A stretch of 64,000 nt of DNA from the NCBI GenBank assembly GCA_903840265.1, contig CAIMFH010000180.1:1-64000 (forward strand), in the 5' to 3' direction. Source of the DNA: an uncultured Schlesneria sp. (GTDB lineage: Bacteria > Planctomycetota > Planctomycetia > Planctomycetales > Planctomycetaceae). Below, one piece after another: positions 8,558 through 17,788 of the stretch. The notes under the pieces were generated by a model. The model was given only the letters and a program-made list of their open reading frames with translations. It was not told the DNA's origin and ran no database searches. A program made the translations under genes and the position numbers. Within the stretch, counting starts at the first letter, position 1, and each line of letters opens with the position of its first letter.

Positions 8558-9064
8558 ATGTACACCTTCTTTCACGGCTGGCGACGAAAGGCTGGGGTAG
8601 TCTCGCTGGTGATGGCGTGCATGTTGACAGCTGGCTGGATTCGCAGCCTGCGGATGATCGATCGTATCGACCTTCGCTGGGCTGATGACTACTCGGCAAC
8701 AGTCTCATTACTGTCGATGGAGGGGTGCCTGGGTTGCATGAATGGTTTTCAGCATGACCGAGAGATCAGTGATCGGACCGAAGAACTGCTGACGCACAAT
8801 CTTGTTACGAGATTCCCCGAGTGGCACTCGTACAGAATTGACGGAATAATGTCTCCTCTTCCCGAGACCAGCCGCTTCGAATCTCCTCTTGCTAAATGGT
8901 GCTGGCACCATTTAAGAGTCGGCGCGGGCAGAGAGGTGGGTGTCCTTGCAGGTGGAAGTTTCTTTCGAGGAACGGACTGGGTTGTACCTTATTGGCTGGT
9001 TGTCCTTCCCCTGACCATGCTCTCCGCCTACCTGATTCTCTGGAAGCCACGGAAGCGAACCTGA
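8558..9064 (+). CDS. Small bitopic membrane protein, LWKPRK family
   Basis: I place the start at 8558, which matches the start of its paralogue at 12754 (M-x-T-F-x-x-GWRRKAG). The 168-aa product has an N-terminal membrane helix after GWRRKAG (VVSLVMACMLTAGWIRS), a variable soluble centre, and a C-terminal membrane helix ending in LSAYLILWKPRKR. The paralogue shares both ends, including 36 identical nucleotides at the C-terminal end, but not the centre. The stop overlaps the start of the LRR gene (TGATG), implying translational coupling. Function unknown. Confidence 0.75.
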   Translation: MYTFFHGWRRKAGVVSLVMACMLTAGWIRSLRMIDRIDLRWADDYSATVSLLSMEGCLGCMNGFQHDREISDRTEELLTHNLVTRFPEWHSYRIDGIMSPLPETSRFESPLAKWCWHHLRVGAGREVGVLAGGSFFRGTDWVVPYWLVVLPLTMLSAYLILWKPRKRT

Positions 9065-9681
9065 TGCAGTTTGTAAGACGATCTGGCGTGCGGGTTGCAA
9101 TCGGCGTCGTGCTGGTGGCAGTGCTGTATGGGGGGGTGGCGGTTTTGACGCCGTATCATCGCGAGCAACGTATTGCGCGAAGGATTAAAGCGGTTGGTGG
9201 AAAAGTGGATTTCCAATTCTGCGGGCCAAATTGGATTCCGCAGTCCGTACTAAATGCCATGCCGCTCTGCGCCCGAATCAGGTACGTCAACATCCTTCGG
9301 CCCGAACCCGTCCCTGCTGATGTATTTTCAGAATTTGAGTCGCTTCAGCAATTCGAAGGTCTCGGCCTGGGCGGGACTCAAATCGCTGGGCTGGAGCAAC
9401 TGAAAGGGAAAGCCCGCTTCCATGGGGTCTGGCTGAGCGGCCCAAGCGTTACCGACACGGGACTGGAGCATGTCCGAGGCCTGACCAACCTGAAAACGCT
9501 TCATCTGTACGAAACGCAGGTCACGGACGCTGGGTTGGAACACCTCAGTGGACTGACCAGTCTGACAGTACTCAACCTCCACAACACCCAGACAACATCA
9601 GAAGGCCGCGCCAAACTCCGAATAGCGTTGCCGAACTGCACGATCGTCTCAAACCCGCGAGGCCAGGTTGGCACTGACTAA
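9064..9681 (+). CDS. Membrane-anchored leucine-rich-repeat protein
   Basis: The ATG at 9064 overlaps the stop codon of the preceding gene, which decides the start. The 205-aa product has an N-terminal membrane anchor (VAIGVVLVAVLYGGVAVL) and leucine-rich repeats in the second half, for example HVRGLTNLKTLHLYETQVTD and HLSGLTSLTVLNLHNTQTT, of the 24-residue type common in planctomycetes. LRRs form a curved protein-binding surface. With the upstream secreted and membrane proteins it forms a three-gene unit of unknown role. Confidence 0.85.
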   Translation: MQFVRRSGVRVAIGVVLVAVLYGGVAVLTPYHREQRIARRIKAVGGKVDFQFCGPNWIPQSVLNAMPLCARIRYVNILRPEPVPADVFSEFESLQQFEGLGLGGTQIAGLEQLKGKARFHGVWLSGPSVTDTGLEHVRGLTNLKTLHLYETQVTDAGLEHLSGLTSLTVLNLHNTQTTSEGRAKLRIALPNCTIVSNPRGQVGTD

Positions 9682-9733
9682 CGCTTCGAAGTCAATCCAC
9701 ACTTGCCCAGCAGAAAGCGGGATTAGAGTTCGG

Positions 9734-9760
9734 GCGGGCAAAGCCCCTCGCCCTCCCGGA
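9734..9760. repeat. GC-rich hairpin between convergent genes
   Basis: The sequence GGGCGGGCAAAGCCCCTCGC continues into CCTCCC and can fold into a small GC stem. It lies between the LRR gene and convergent hisD and may act as a bidirectional terminator, though it lacks a T-run. Similar GGGCG/CGCCC motifs recur in planctomycete intergenic regions. Confidence 0.4.
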
Positions 9761-9773
9761 TACTCTTCGACGC

Positions 9774-11141
9774 TCAGTCGTCTTCCAGTCGAATGTCGAC
9801 GCTGGAGCTGTGGGCGGTCAGGCCTTCGACGGCGGCGAGGCGGCGGATGTCTTCGGCGGCGTCTTCCAGGGCGTCGTGGTTGTACCAGATGACGCTGGAG
9901 CGTTTCAGGAAGTCGTTCGCACAGAGGCCGTTGGCGAAACGGGCCGTTCCGCCTGTTGGCAGCACGTGCGATGGGCCGGCGAAGTAGTCTCCCACTGCCA
10001 CGGGGGTGTAGTGTCCCATGAAGATGGCACCGGCGTTCTGGATCCGATCCAGTAACTGTTCGGGATCGCGGGTGGAGATGTGCAGGTGTTCGGGAGCCAG
10101 CAAGTCGGTCAGTTCGGCCGCTTGATTGGCATCGCGAGCCAGAATCAGCGCACCGTATTCATTCAAGCTGGTCAACGCGAGGTCGCCGCGAGGGAGCTTG
10201 GCCAACTGTGCGGAGAGTTCATTGCGAACCGCCTCGATCAGGGGGGCGTGCCAGGTGATGAGGACGCCTGATCCGGGGCTGTGTTCGGCTTGCGAGATCA
10301 AATCGGCTGCGACGTACCGTGCGTCGGCGGAATCATCGGCGAGCAGTACCACTTCGCTGGGCCCGGCGATGCTGTCGATGTCGACTTCGCCAAACACATG
10401 CTGCTTGGCGAGAGCCACGAACAGATTTCCCGGCCCGACGATTTTGTCGACGCGTGGTAGTCCTTCGACACCGTAGGCCATCGCCGCGACGGCTTGAGCG
10501 CCGCCGACGCGATAAACTTCGGTGATGCCGACTTCGGCACAGGTCGCCAGCAACGAGGTGTTGTAGCCGCCAAAGTCAGTGGGGGGGACCACGACGGCAA
10601 TCTCTTTGACGCCGGCGGTCTTCGCGGGAACGGCGGTCATCAGCACGGTTGATGGATAGGCAGCCGCACCGCCGGGGACACAGATGCCGACTCGCTTGAG
10701 CGGCAGGTAACGCTGGCGTAGTTCGACGCGGCTGGTTCCATCCTGGCGAATGAGGCGGACATCCTCATGCAGGATGCGGCTTTGGAATTCGGTGATATTG
10801 GCGATGATCGTTCGCAACGTCCGCAGGAATTTCGGGTCGGCGCTGGCATGGGCTGCGGCGAGTTCTTCGGCCGTGACGCGCATCGTTTCGCGAGTCAACT
10901 GCTTCTGATCGAGCTTGGCGGTGTAATCGAGCAGGGCATCCAGACCTCGGTCGCGGACATCGGCGCAGATTCGCTGGACGACTTGTCGCGGTGCCAGTGG
11001 TTCTCCGAACAACGCGATCGTTCGCTGCTTGCCCGCTTCGGAAACGATGTCTCCCTGGGGACTGAGCTTGCGTCGCAATTCGGCCAAGGCGGCGATGGGG
11101 TCTTGTGAGGAACAATCAATCGTTGGAATCGTCAGTGTCAC
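9774..11141 (-). CDS. hisD: Histidinol dehydrogenase
   Basis: HisD catalyses the last two oxidations of histidine synthesis, L-histidinol to L-histidine with NAD and zinc. The protein shows the family signature: VGICVPGGAAAYPST, GPGNLFVALAKQHVFG, DSIAGPSEVVLLAD, SQAEHSPGSG and PEHLHIST, which include the catalytic Glu/His and zinc ligands. I set the start at GTG 11141 (455 aa), close to the usual family length of about 430-440; ATG at 11198 (474 aa) is possible. Sequence further upstream, although open, contains repeat elements and is unlikely to be coding. No other his gene is adjacent, so histidine genes are dispersed here. Confidence 0.95.
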   Translation of the reverse strand: MTLTIPTIDCSSQDPIAALAELRRKLSPQGDIVSEAGKQRTIALFGEPLAPRQVVQRICADVRDRGLDALLDYTAKLDQKQLTRETMRVTAEELAAAHASADPKFLRTLRTIIANITEFQSRILHEDVRLIRQDGTSRVELRQRYLPLKRVGICVPGGAAAYPSTVLMTAVPAKTAGVKEIAVVVPPTDFGGYNTSLLATCAEVGITEVYRVGGAQAVAAMAYGVEGLPRVDKIVGPGNLFVALAKQHVFGEVDIDSIAGPSEVVLLADDSADARYVAADLISQAEHSPGSGVLITWHAPLIEAVRNELSAQLAKLPRGDLALTSLNEYGALILARDANQAAELTDLLAPEHLHISTRDPEQLLDRIQNAGAIFMGHYTPVAVGDYFAGPSHVLPTGGTARFANGLCANDFLKRSSVIWYNHDALEDAAEDIRRLAAVEGLTAHSSSVDIRLEDD

Positions 11142-11208
11142 GTTGTGGTCTTTTCGTTGCGATGCGTTCGTTTTTGGGTTTCTTTCGGCCAACGTCATAA
11201 GAATCAAA

Positions 11209-11303
11209 GGCCGGCCCTTCAGGCCTTTGGAAGTATGTTGAGAGCTGAATTCTAGGGCCGAAGGGCCCTGGCTGGATAAAGTACCGGCCCCTTGGGCCTG
11301 AAG
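11209..11303. repeat. Cluster of GGCC-rich palindromes
   Basis: Three related short palindromes follow one another: CCGGCCCTTCAGGCC, AGGGCCGAAGGGCCCT and CCGGCCCCTTGGGCCTGAA. The last also occurs, slightly changed, at 1479-1508. They could form hairpins upstream of hisD and may be small dispersed repeats. Confidence 0.5.
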
Positions 11304-11362
11304 ACAATCAACCGGCGGACGATCATTCAGTTGCTGTGGGGTAATTTGCATAGGGGCCGTCT

Positions 11363-11411
11363 CTGATCGAAGACACGGCCTTGTCGAAGACTCCAAAACC
11401 GTGGCACCCAT
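11363..11411 (+). repeat. Hairpin repeat R2, copy 1
   Basis: The unit reads ATCGAAGACACGGCC, then TTGTCGAAGACTCCAAAA, then CCGTGGCACCCA. The ends pair imperfectly (ACACGG with CCGTGG). Near-identical copies lie at 24198-24246 and 47984-48025, with a longer palindromic form at 41331-41405. Confidence 0.75.
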
Positions 11412-11580
11412 TTATCAAGCATTTTTGAACAGAATCGGGCACGGTCATTGGTATCGCCAGCCCGAAGATGAATGATCGCGAGCTTTGGTTTGATCTGGCC
11501 AACCGGTAAAGTGTATCGATGTTTGGCAAAGTTGCGAATGAGGGACGATCGGCAAGTGGCGTTTGTATTGGGGTTCGTTC

Positions 11581-12675
11581 ATGACTGCTGATTTTATCGA
11601 CTTGCGTAGTGATACCGTCACGAAGCCGACCGCGGGGATGCGTCAGGCGATTTTTGAGGCGGATGTCGGCGATGACATGTCTGGCGAAGATCCCACCGTC
11701 AATCGGCTGGAGCAAATCGTCGCCGCGATGTTCGGGAAAGAAGCCGCGGTTTATAACTGCTCGGGGACTCAATCGAATCAGATGGCTGTGCGGGCTCATT
11801 GTCAACAGGGGGATGAAATCCTCATCGACGAGACCGGGCATATCGTCAACTATGAGCAGGGCGGCGCGGCCTCGCTGAGTGGCGTGTCGGCTCGGATGTT
11901 GCGAGGGCCGTTCGGGATCTTTGATGTGGAAGATCTGGAGGGAAAGGTTCGGCCCGACAATCAGCATTACTGCGTGACTCGGCTGTTGTGCATTGAAAAC
12001 ACGACGAATCATGGCGGTGGACGAGCGTGGCCGCTGGCGAAAATGAACCGTGTGGCAAACTGGGCGCATGACTCGGGGCTGAAGGTTCACGTCGACGGGG
12101 CACGGATTTTCAATGCGGCGATCGCTGGCGGGTATACGGTGAAAGAGTTCACTCGTCACGCCGATTCCATTTCGATCTGCTTTTCCAAGGGGCTGGGTTG
12201 CCCGATGGGTTCGATCCTGGTTGGTGACACCGCGACGATTTACCGGGCGCGAAGGGCGCGTAAGGCGTTTGGTGGGGCGTTGCGTCAGGCCGGGATGATG
12301 GCGGCTGCGGCAATCTATGCCTTGGAACATCATGTTGATCGTCTGCAAGAAGACCACGTCAATGCACGAGCCTTCGCCGATGCGATTGCGAACGTTGAGG
12401 GTATTCGCATCAATGTTGACGACGTCGAATCGAATCTGGTCTTCTTCGAGATCGCTCCAGAGCGTGGGACTTCGGCTCAGCTTTCGGCGCAATTGCTGGA
12501 GCAGGGAGTGCGAATCAATCCGAGCGGGCCGCAGCGATTGCGGGCCTGTACACATCTGGATGTGAGTCGGGAGGAAGTGCTGCGAGCGGCAGATGCCGTT
12601 CGGATCTGCATGGAACGGGGAGTCGATCGCGCGACGGCAAATCATCTGGTGGGAACGGCGTACGCGTCGAAGTGA
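11581..12675 (+). CDS. ltaE: Low-specificity L-threonine aldolase
   Basis: This PLP enzyme cleaves L-threonine or L-allo-threonine to glycine and acetaldehyde. The ATG at 11581 gives MTADFIDLRSDTVTKPT, the standard family N-terminus; length (364 aa) is normal. Motifs: GDDMSGEDPTVNRLE, the substrate-binding HVDGARIFNAA, and the PLP lysine in CFSKGLGCPMGS. Cytosolic. The gene diverges from hisD and is followed by an unrelated small membrane-protein gene. Confidence 0.95.
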   Translation: MTADFIDLRSDTVTKPTAGMRQAIFEADVGDDMSGEDPTVNRLEQIVAAMFGKEAAVYNCSGTQSNQMAVRAHCQQGDEILIDETGHIVNYEQGGAASLSGVSARMLRGPFGIFDVEDLEGKVRPDNQHYCVTRLLCIENTTNHGGGRAWPLAKMNRVANWAHDSGLKVHVDGARIFNAAIAGGYTVKEFTRHADSISICFSKGLGCPMGSILVGDTATIYRARRARKAFGGALRQAGMMAAAAIYALEHHVDRLQEDHVNARAFADAIANVEGIRINVDDVESNLVFFEIAPERGTSAQLSAQLLEQGVRINPSGPQRLRACTHLDVSREEVLRAADAVRICMERGVDRATANHLVGTAYASK

Positions 12676-12753
12676 TGTCCCGAACGAGATGCGAGCTAGA
12701 AGCGACTGGATGTAGTGAAGTGGATCGCCGCGCTGTTTAACGCTGAGAACCCC

Positions 12754-13221
12754 ATGCACACGTTCTCCCAAGGCTGGCGACGAAAGGCGGGCTGCGCGAC
12801 GCTGGTGATGGCGTGCGTGCTCACGGCAATGTGGGTTCGTAGTACCAGGAAGTTGGATTTCATCACCATCACAACGGAAGCGACTGAATACGAACTCAAG
12901 TCATTCACAAGCGAACTATGGGCCTTCAAAACAACTCGCCTGACGACTGATGCCACCTTGCGACCTTCGCCATTGTTGCAATGGCATTCTGGATCTGTCT
13001 TGGAGGCGATCAAGACCGGGAATCTTCGTGATGGTGATATCTGGGAGGGCTGCGAGATGGATTGGCGATGGGACTGGGCTGGAATGAATGTTGGTTCAGC
13101 GAAGGAATTCGGGTTGCAAATCAACGGCTGTGGATGCCCATATAGCATTCTGGTCATCCCCCTGACTCTCCTCTCCGCCTACCTGATTCTCTGGAAGCCA
13201 CGGAAGCAGGGGATGATTTAA
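12754..13221 (+). CDS. Small bitopic membrane protein, LWKPRK family
   Basis: The 155-aa product is a paralogue of the protein at 8558. Shared parts are the N-terminal GWRRKAG followed by a membrane helix (CATLVMACVLTAMWVRS) and the C-terminal LTLLSAYLILWKPRK helix. The central domain differs almost completely. I chose the ATG at 12754 by analogy with the paralogue; the frame is open to 12715. Topology is probably in-out-in with the variable part outside the membrane, which is inference. Function unknown. Confidence 0.72.
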   Translation: MHTFSQGWRRKAGCATLVMACVLTAMWVRSTRKLDFITITTEATEYELKSFTSELWAFKTTRLTTDATLRPSPLLQWHSGSVLEAIKTGNLRDGDIWEGCEMDWRWDWAGMNVGSAKEFGLQINGCGCPYSILVIPLTLLSAYLILWKPRKQGMI

Positions 13222-13379
13222 CCCCGCAGTCGCTGGTGGTTCAGGGTGCTGGCCTGTTGAACGGAAGGCCGTCGTCGATCGCGGGCGGGCTATACCCAAA
13301 TGTTAGGCATCAGAGTCGCGGGGGTGAGCCGTGATCTGCGCGAAAAACAGAGTCGAATGGCCTCGAGCGACGAGGTCAA

Positions 13380-14471
13380 CTATGCCACCTTTTTCAGGAA
13401 GGACACACGTCCGGTGGCGACCCACTCGACGACGTAAATATTGCCTTGGGCATCGAAGCAGGCATCATGAGGATGGATGAACTTGCCGTTCTCCCAGCGT
13501 TCCGGTTGTTCACGCATTGTGAAGCCGTCGAGAACCTGCTCGGTCCATTTCGGATCGTATCCGAGATGGACGATGACGTTGTTGTCCTCATCGAAAATTG
13601 AGATGCGGGCATGCAGATCGGGAATGAGAAGTTTCGTCCCCTGGATATCGAAGTGTGCTGGAAAACTCACGCTTCCGACGATGCTGACCGGTTTGCCGTC
13701 TAATGTGAAATACTGTAACCGCGCGTTGGCTCGGTCGGCGATAATCAGCAGTGGGTCGCGACCGGGGCGGTTGTCGAGCCAGATTCCGTGTGGTGTCTGA
13801 AACTTGCCGGGTTCATCACCAGTCCCGCCAAACGAACGAAGATACTGAGCATCTTTGTCGTATTGATGAATGAAATTCGAGCCATAGCCGTCGGCGACGT
13901 AGAACCCTCCGTCCGGGGCGAAGGCGATGTTCGTCGGGCTGTACTTCTCCGGGGCATCGTACAGATTCGACTCTTTCGGGTAGGGCAACTCCCAGATTTG
14001 TTCACCCTTGAGCGTGGTTTTCGTGACCAGGCCCGGGCGCGGTTTGGAGCCGTCAGTCGGTTTCGTGGTGGTAATCGCCAGATACAGGAATTCTTCATTG
14101 CCATCCCGACGGATATCGATGCCGTGGCCGCCGAAGTTCCATTGCTTTCCGAATGACCGGACGAATTTTCCGCTCGGGTCAAAGGTAACAGTGGTGTCGA
14201 TGTTGGAGTTGAACGGAGCCCGATGTGTGATGTAGATCAGACCGGCTGCGTCGATGGCGACGCCATGGGTGGCGTGCCACCGAATGTGGTCGGGAACCTC
14301 GCCCCAGTTGTGATGGCATTCGTAGGTGAATTCGCCCGCCCCAATCACGACAGGTTTTGTGCCGGCCTTGTCGGAAGCATGCACAAAGAAATTAGAGGTG
14401 AGGGCGGTTGCTGCCACCGCGCTGGCGCTCTTCAGGAAATCCCGGCGTTGGGGATCGAGTGGGTCGGCCAT
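13380..14471 (-). CDS. Tat-exported NHL-repeat beta-propeller protein
   Basis: The ATG at 14471 is preceded by GGAGGGA at ideal spacing, so the longer open frame is not used. The 363-aa product starts with a twin-arginine signal (QRRDFLKSASAVAATAL), so it is exported folded. NHL repeats follow: GHGIDIRRDGNEEFLYLA, PTNIAFAPDGGFYVADGYG, QTPHGIWLDN and HPHDACFDAQGNIYVVEW. The family includes peptidyl-amidating lyases and many propellers without known activity; planctomycetes have many Tat-exported members. The GHG and HPHD histidines could bind a metal. It stands alone. Confidence 0.9.
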   Translation of the reverse strand: MADPLDPQRRDFLKSASAVAATALTSNFFVHASDKAGTKPVVIGAGEFTYECHHNWGEVPDHIRWHATHGVAIDAAGLIYITHRAPFNSNIDTTVTFDPSGKFVRSFGKQWNFGGHGIDIRRDGNEEFLYLAITTTKPTDGSKPRPGLVTKTTLKGEQIWELPYPKESNLYDAPEKYSPTNIAFAPDGGFYVADGYGSNFIHQYDKDAQYLRSFGGTGDEPGKFQTPHGIWLDNRPGRDPLLIIADRANARLQYFTLDGKPVSIVGSVSFPAHFDIQGTKLLIPDLHARISIFDEDNNVIVHLGYDPKWTEQVLDGFTMREQPERWENGKFIHPHDACFDAQGNIYVVEWVATGRVSFLKKVA

Positions 14472-14903
14472 GGGGTATTCCCTCCGCAAACATCGCAATG
14501 CACAGGTCGTGGAATCAGGTGAGGTGATTTTCTGATCATACGCCCCGATTCTGGTTGGCTGCAATCGGAATACGCACTGGAGAACGGAAGGCTTTGGCCA
14601 CTTGAAACCAGAAACTTCCGCAGGAACCATTCAGGCCTCATGAATCTTCTGTTGGGGGGTGTCAGCCGGCCCTCAGGAAATGGACGAGGAATTCTATAGT
14701 TGAACGACAATGCGGCCAATTATTCGATTTCAATTGTGTGAACACGGTGCTCCAAGTCCGTGACTCGCTGGGGATGTCGTCAACATCGGTGGCGATGCAG
14801 TCGTGGCTGCGAAGCGGAGCGTTTGACGGCCTTTACTGGTGGCAGTAGCATCGCGTTTCTGTGACCTGAATTCTGATACTTCTCGATCCGAAAGTCATCT
14901 TTG

Positions 14904-16481
14904 ATGTCTGCCGTCCGCCGTGCATTGCTGAGCTTGAGTGATAAGCAGGGTCTCGTTCCGTTCGCTCAGGGGTTGGTGCGGTTGGGATTTGAGTTGTTGT
15001 CGACGGGGGGGACTCGCAAAGCGTTGGAAGAGGCCGGTGTTCCGGTGCTGGATGTCGCTCAGTACACCGGCTTTCCGGAGATGATGGATGGACGCGTGAA
15101 GACACTGCATCCGCGAATACATGGCGGTCTGCTGGGTCGGCCCGATCTGGGCGAAGATGCCGCGTCCATGAAAGACCATGGGATCACGCCGTTTGAGCTG
15201 GTCGTGGTGAATCTGTATCCGTTTGTGGAGACGATTTCCAAGCCCAACGTAACGGCTGAAGAAGCGATCGAACAGATCGACATTGGTGGGCCGAGCATGC
15301 TGCGATCGGCTGCGAAGAACCATAAGTATGTGGGAGTTGTGACGAGTCCCAGCCAATATCAGCAGGTGTTGGCGGAGCTGGAGCAGGGGATGCTGGGCTT
15401 CGCGTTCCGACGCCAGCTCGCCGCCGCCGCATTCGAAATGACCGCGCGATATGACCGCGCGATCGCCGATTACATGGCTGGCCTGACGGATTCTGAAGTC
15501 GCTTCCGATCCAGAATTCCCGAGTGTGCTGACCTTGAAGTACGAGCGCCGTTCGTCGTTGCGATATGGCGAGAATCCGCATCAGCGAGCGGCTTTCTATG
15601 TGGAAGCGAATCCACCGAGTTCGTCGCTGGCTGCCGCGAAGATCCTGCACGGCAAGGAGCTGTCGTACAACAATCTGCTCGACCTTGATGCCGCGATGCA
15701 GATCGTGCGCGAGTTTCGAGCGCCGGCCGCTTGCGTGATCAAGCACAACAATCCGTGTGGCTGTGCCGTCGGCGACAGTCTGGCGGAAGCCTACGTCAAA
15801 GCGGATGGCGGCGATCCTGTGAGCGCGTTCGGATCGATCTTGGGCTTCAATCGTCCGGTCGATGTTGAGACCGCGGACCAGTTGAGTGTCCCCGGGCGAT
15901 TTATCGAAGCGATTATCGCTCCTTCATTTGAACCCGCCGCGTTCCAGTTGCTGACGACAGTTCCGAAGTGGAAGGCGAATGTCCGGCTGCTGGAATGTCC
16001 GGCGATGCTGGATAGTCGAGCGGTCAGTCAGGAGTTCCGTCGCGTCACCGGCGGATTGCTAGTTCAGGACCGTGATGAATCGATTGACGATTCGAGTGGC
16101 TGGAAAGTCGTGACGACTCGTAGTCCGACCGCGGAAGAATTTACGGACCTCGAGTTTGCCTGGTCGGTTTGTAAGTATGTGAAGTCGAATGCCATTCTGT
16201 TTGCGAAGAAGGGGCAGGTGGTGGGTGTCGGAGCGGGACAGATGAGCCGCCTCGATTCCGCTTACATCGCCGCTTACAAGTCAGGTGAGCGGGCCAAGGG
16301 AGGCGTGTGTGCTTCGGATGCGTTCTTCCCGTTCCGCGACGGCATCGATCAGATCCACGATGCGGGGATCACGGCGGTCATTCAGCCAGGTGGTTCGAAG
16401 CGGGATGAAGACGTGATTGCAGCGTGCAATGAATACGGGATCGCGATGCTGTTCACGGGTCGCAGACACTTCCGGCATTAG
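14904..16481 (+). CDS. purH: Bifunctional AICAR transformylase / IMP cyclohydrolase
   Basis: PurH performs the last two steps of IMP synthesis: formyl transfer from 10-formyl-THF to AICAR, then ring closure. The 525-aa length is usual. The N-terminal MGS-like cyclohydrolase domain shows LLSTGGTRKALEEAG and MDGRVKTLHPRIHGGLL (about residues 30-77). The C-terminal transformylase domain has RYGENPHQRAAFY, the catalytic KHNNPCG near residue 280, and GVGAGQMSRLDS. The ATG at 14904 is used; TTG at 14901 is directly next to it. The long 14.5-14.9 kb leader has no obvious PurR or riboswitch motif. Confidence 0.97.
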   Translation: MSAVRRALLSLSDKQGLVPFAQGLVRLGFELLSTGGTRKALEEAGVPVLDVAQYTGFPEMMDGRVKTLHPRIHGGLLGRPDLGEDAASMKDHGITPFELVVVNLYPFVETISKPNVTAEEAIEQIDIGGPSMLRSAAKNHKYVGVVTSPSQYQQVLAELEQGMLGFAFRRQLAAAAFEMTARYDRAIADYMAGLTDSEVASDPEFPSVLTLKYERRSSLRYGENPHQRAAFYVEANPPSSSLAAAKILHGKELSYNNLLDLDAAMQIVREFRAPAACVIKHNNPCGCAVGDSLAEAYVKADGGDPVSAFGSILGFNRPVDVETADQLSVPGRFIEAIIAPSFEPAAFQLLTTVPKWKANVRLLECPAMLDSRAVSQEFRRVTGGLLVQDRDESIDDSSGWKVVTTRSPTAEEFTDLEFAWSVCKYVKSNAILFAKKGQVVGVGAGQMSRLDSAYIAAYKSGERAKGGVCASDAFFPFRDGIDQIHDAGITAVIQPGGSKRDEDVIAACNEYGIAMLFTGRRHFRH

Positions 16482-16512
16482 ACGACGTGCGCGATTCAGA
16501 TCGCGAACCATG

Positions 16513-16623
16513 GGTGGTGATGCTGGTTGTTGCACACGCTCGTTACCCGATTAAAGCGATTGCCGCGACGGGAAGACACTGGCGGCCCAGAGCTGCCGCC
16601 AGTGGCACCCAATCTGAAATCCA
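16513..16623 (+). repeat. Hairpin repeat R3, copy 1
   Basis: A roughly 110-nt unit begins GTGGTGATGCTGG, contains GTTGCACACGCTCG, and ends in a stem CACTGGCGGC ... GCCGCCAGTG followed by GCACCCAATC. It aligns over its whole length with 18642-18752. It lies between convergent purH and sixA and could help terminate transcription from both sides. Confidence 0.8.
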
Positions 16624-16645
16624 GAACGGGTCCATCTGCCACATC

Positions 16646-17134
16646 TCAGCCGGCGAACCAGGATGGATCTGCCAGCCAGCGAAGCATTCCGGTGTCGACC
16701 GCTGTTGCGCCCTGAAATTCGATTCCGGCGAGTGTGCCCGGCGGAATTGCGGCATGCACGCCGCCAGTCATCTCGGCCAAGCTGCGACCGATGTCGGGCT
16801 GATGGCCGATGCAGACGACGCGGTTCACTCCGGCATTTTTTAATCGATTCAGGAGGGCGACTGTCGAGAAGCCGGGGGCTAACAGCGACTCCTTCATCAC
16901 GACCACGCCGCCAGAAATCTCACCGGCGATCACTTCGGCAGTCTGTCGGGCACGGACCAGAGGGCTATGCAGGATCAATTCGGGGGCTTCCACGCGCATC
17001 AGCAACCAGCGCGTCATCTGAGCGACTTGGTTTCTGCCGAACGAGGTGAGTTGTCGATCGAAATCTGTCGGGGCGGTATCAGGATCATCGGCTTCGCCGT
17101 GCCGTCCCAGCCAGAGTTGCAGGAAATCTGCCAT
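16646..17134 (-). CDS. sixA: Phosphohistidine phosphatase, SixA-like
   Basis: The ATG at 17134 follows GGAAGAGG and gives MADFLQLWLGRHGEAD, so the longer frame is rejected. The 162-aa histidine-phosphatase-family protein carries the catalytic RHG near residue 12, the second Arg in LVRARQTAEV, and a second catalytic His in VVCIGHQPDIGR. SixA dephosphorylates histidine on HPt or PTS proteins; the family also holds other small phosphatases, so substrate is uncertain. Cytosolic, single gene. Confidence 0.85.
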   Translation of the reverse strand: MADFLQLWLGRHGEADDPDTAPTDFDRQLTSFGRNQVAQMTRWLLMRVEAPELILHSPLVRARQTAEVIAGEISGGVVVMKESLLAPGFSTVALLNRLKNAGVNRVVCIGHQPDIGRSLAEMTGGVHAAIPPGTLAGIEFQGATAVDTGMLRWLADPSWFAG

Positions 17135-17788
17135 TCGGTTCCTCTTCCAAGGCAATCGCCTTCAGTTAAGACCACGCCCTTCGCAAAGCCTCAGAGCGTG
17201 CCACCCAAATTGAAAAAACGATGGCGCCAGGTCCTCTTCCCATCAGGCTTGCTAACTCGCTGCCCTCAGCCACGCCTTCAAGTTCCGCGGAGAGCGTATC
17301 GACTACAAAGCGTCGACGCTACGCATGACGTTGGACTCAGGTCGTCACCCCCGGCGACCGCGATTGCGTCGGCAGCATCCTCAGTGGGGACCGGTCGGTT
17401 TCTGGCCAAGAGATTGGGCAGTGTCGATGTGCAAACAACTTCAAACGACTTTCGCCCAAGGTCTTGGCGACCTTAGCTACAAGAAAACACTGGTTGTGAT
17501 GTCCCGCACTGATCAAAACCTGCTCGAAATGGAAAGTCACGCGAAAACCGATCAACAGTCCCCAACCTATTGGTCGCAGTTGGTTCAGGAATTAGTTTCT
17601 GGAGGCGGTAAATCTTTTGCAGGTCGCAAAAGACGCCCCGAGCGGCGTGTGGTTGTCGAGAGAAGGCATTCGGACAGTGGCGAGCGACTCGACAGCAGGC
17701 TACCATTCGCGGTCCGCACCCACGGAGGGGGCGATTCGACGCAGAGCGTCTTTCCCGCTTCGATTAATCTCCGTGAGTCTTGCGCACT
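17135..17788. other. Long intergenic stretch, nothing identified
   Basis: Several overlapping open frames exist here but none has a convincing start site or recognisable protein. No strong hairpin or repeat stood out. It must contain promoters for sixA (left) and for the gene at 17789 (right). Confidence 0.5.

Larger units (their letters stand above)
11142..11580. other. Intergenic stretch between hisD and threonine aldolase, with repeats
   Basis: This divergent intergenic region holds several GGCC-type palindromes (11209-11228, 11250-11272, 11280-11303) and one copy of the GAAGACACGG...CCGTGGCACCCA repeat (11363-11411). An open frame reaching back from hisD covers much of it but would give a repeat-derived N-terminus. 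I see no clear promoter boxes. Confidence 0.55.

Noticed and set aside
8896-9063. Upstream extension of the LRR reading frame
   Set aside because: It runs through the preceding gene in another frame; the ATG at 9064 overlapping the stop codon is a better start.
11199-11411. N-terminal extension of HisD
   Set aside because: It would encode repeat-derived sequence and exceeds the normal family length.
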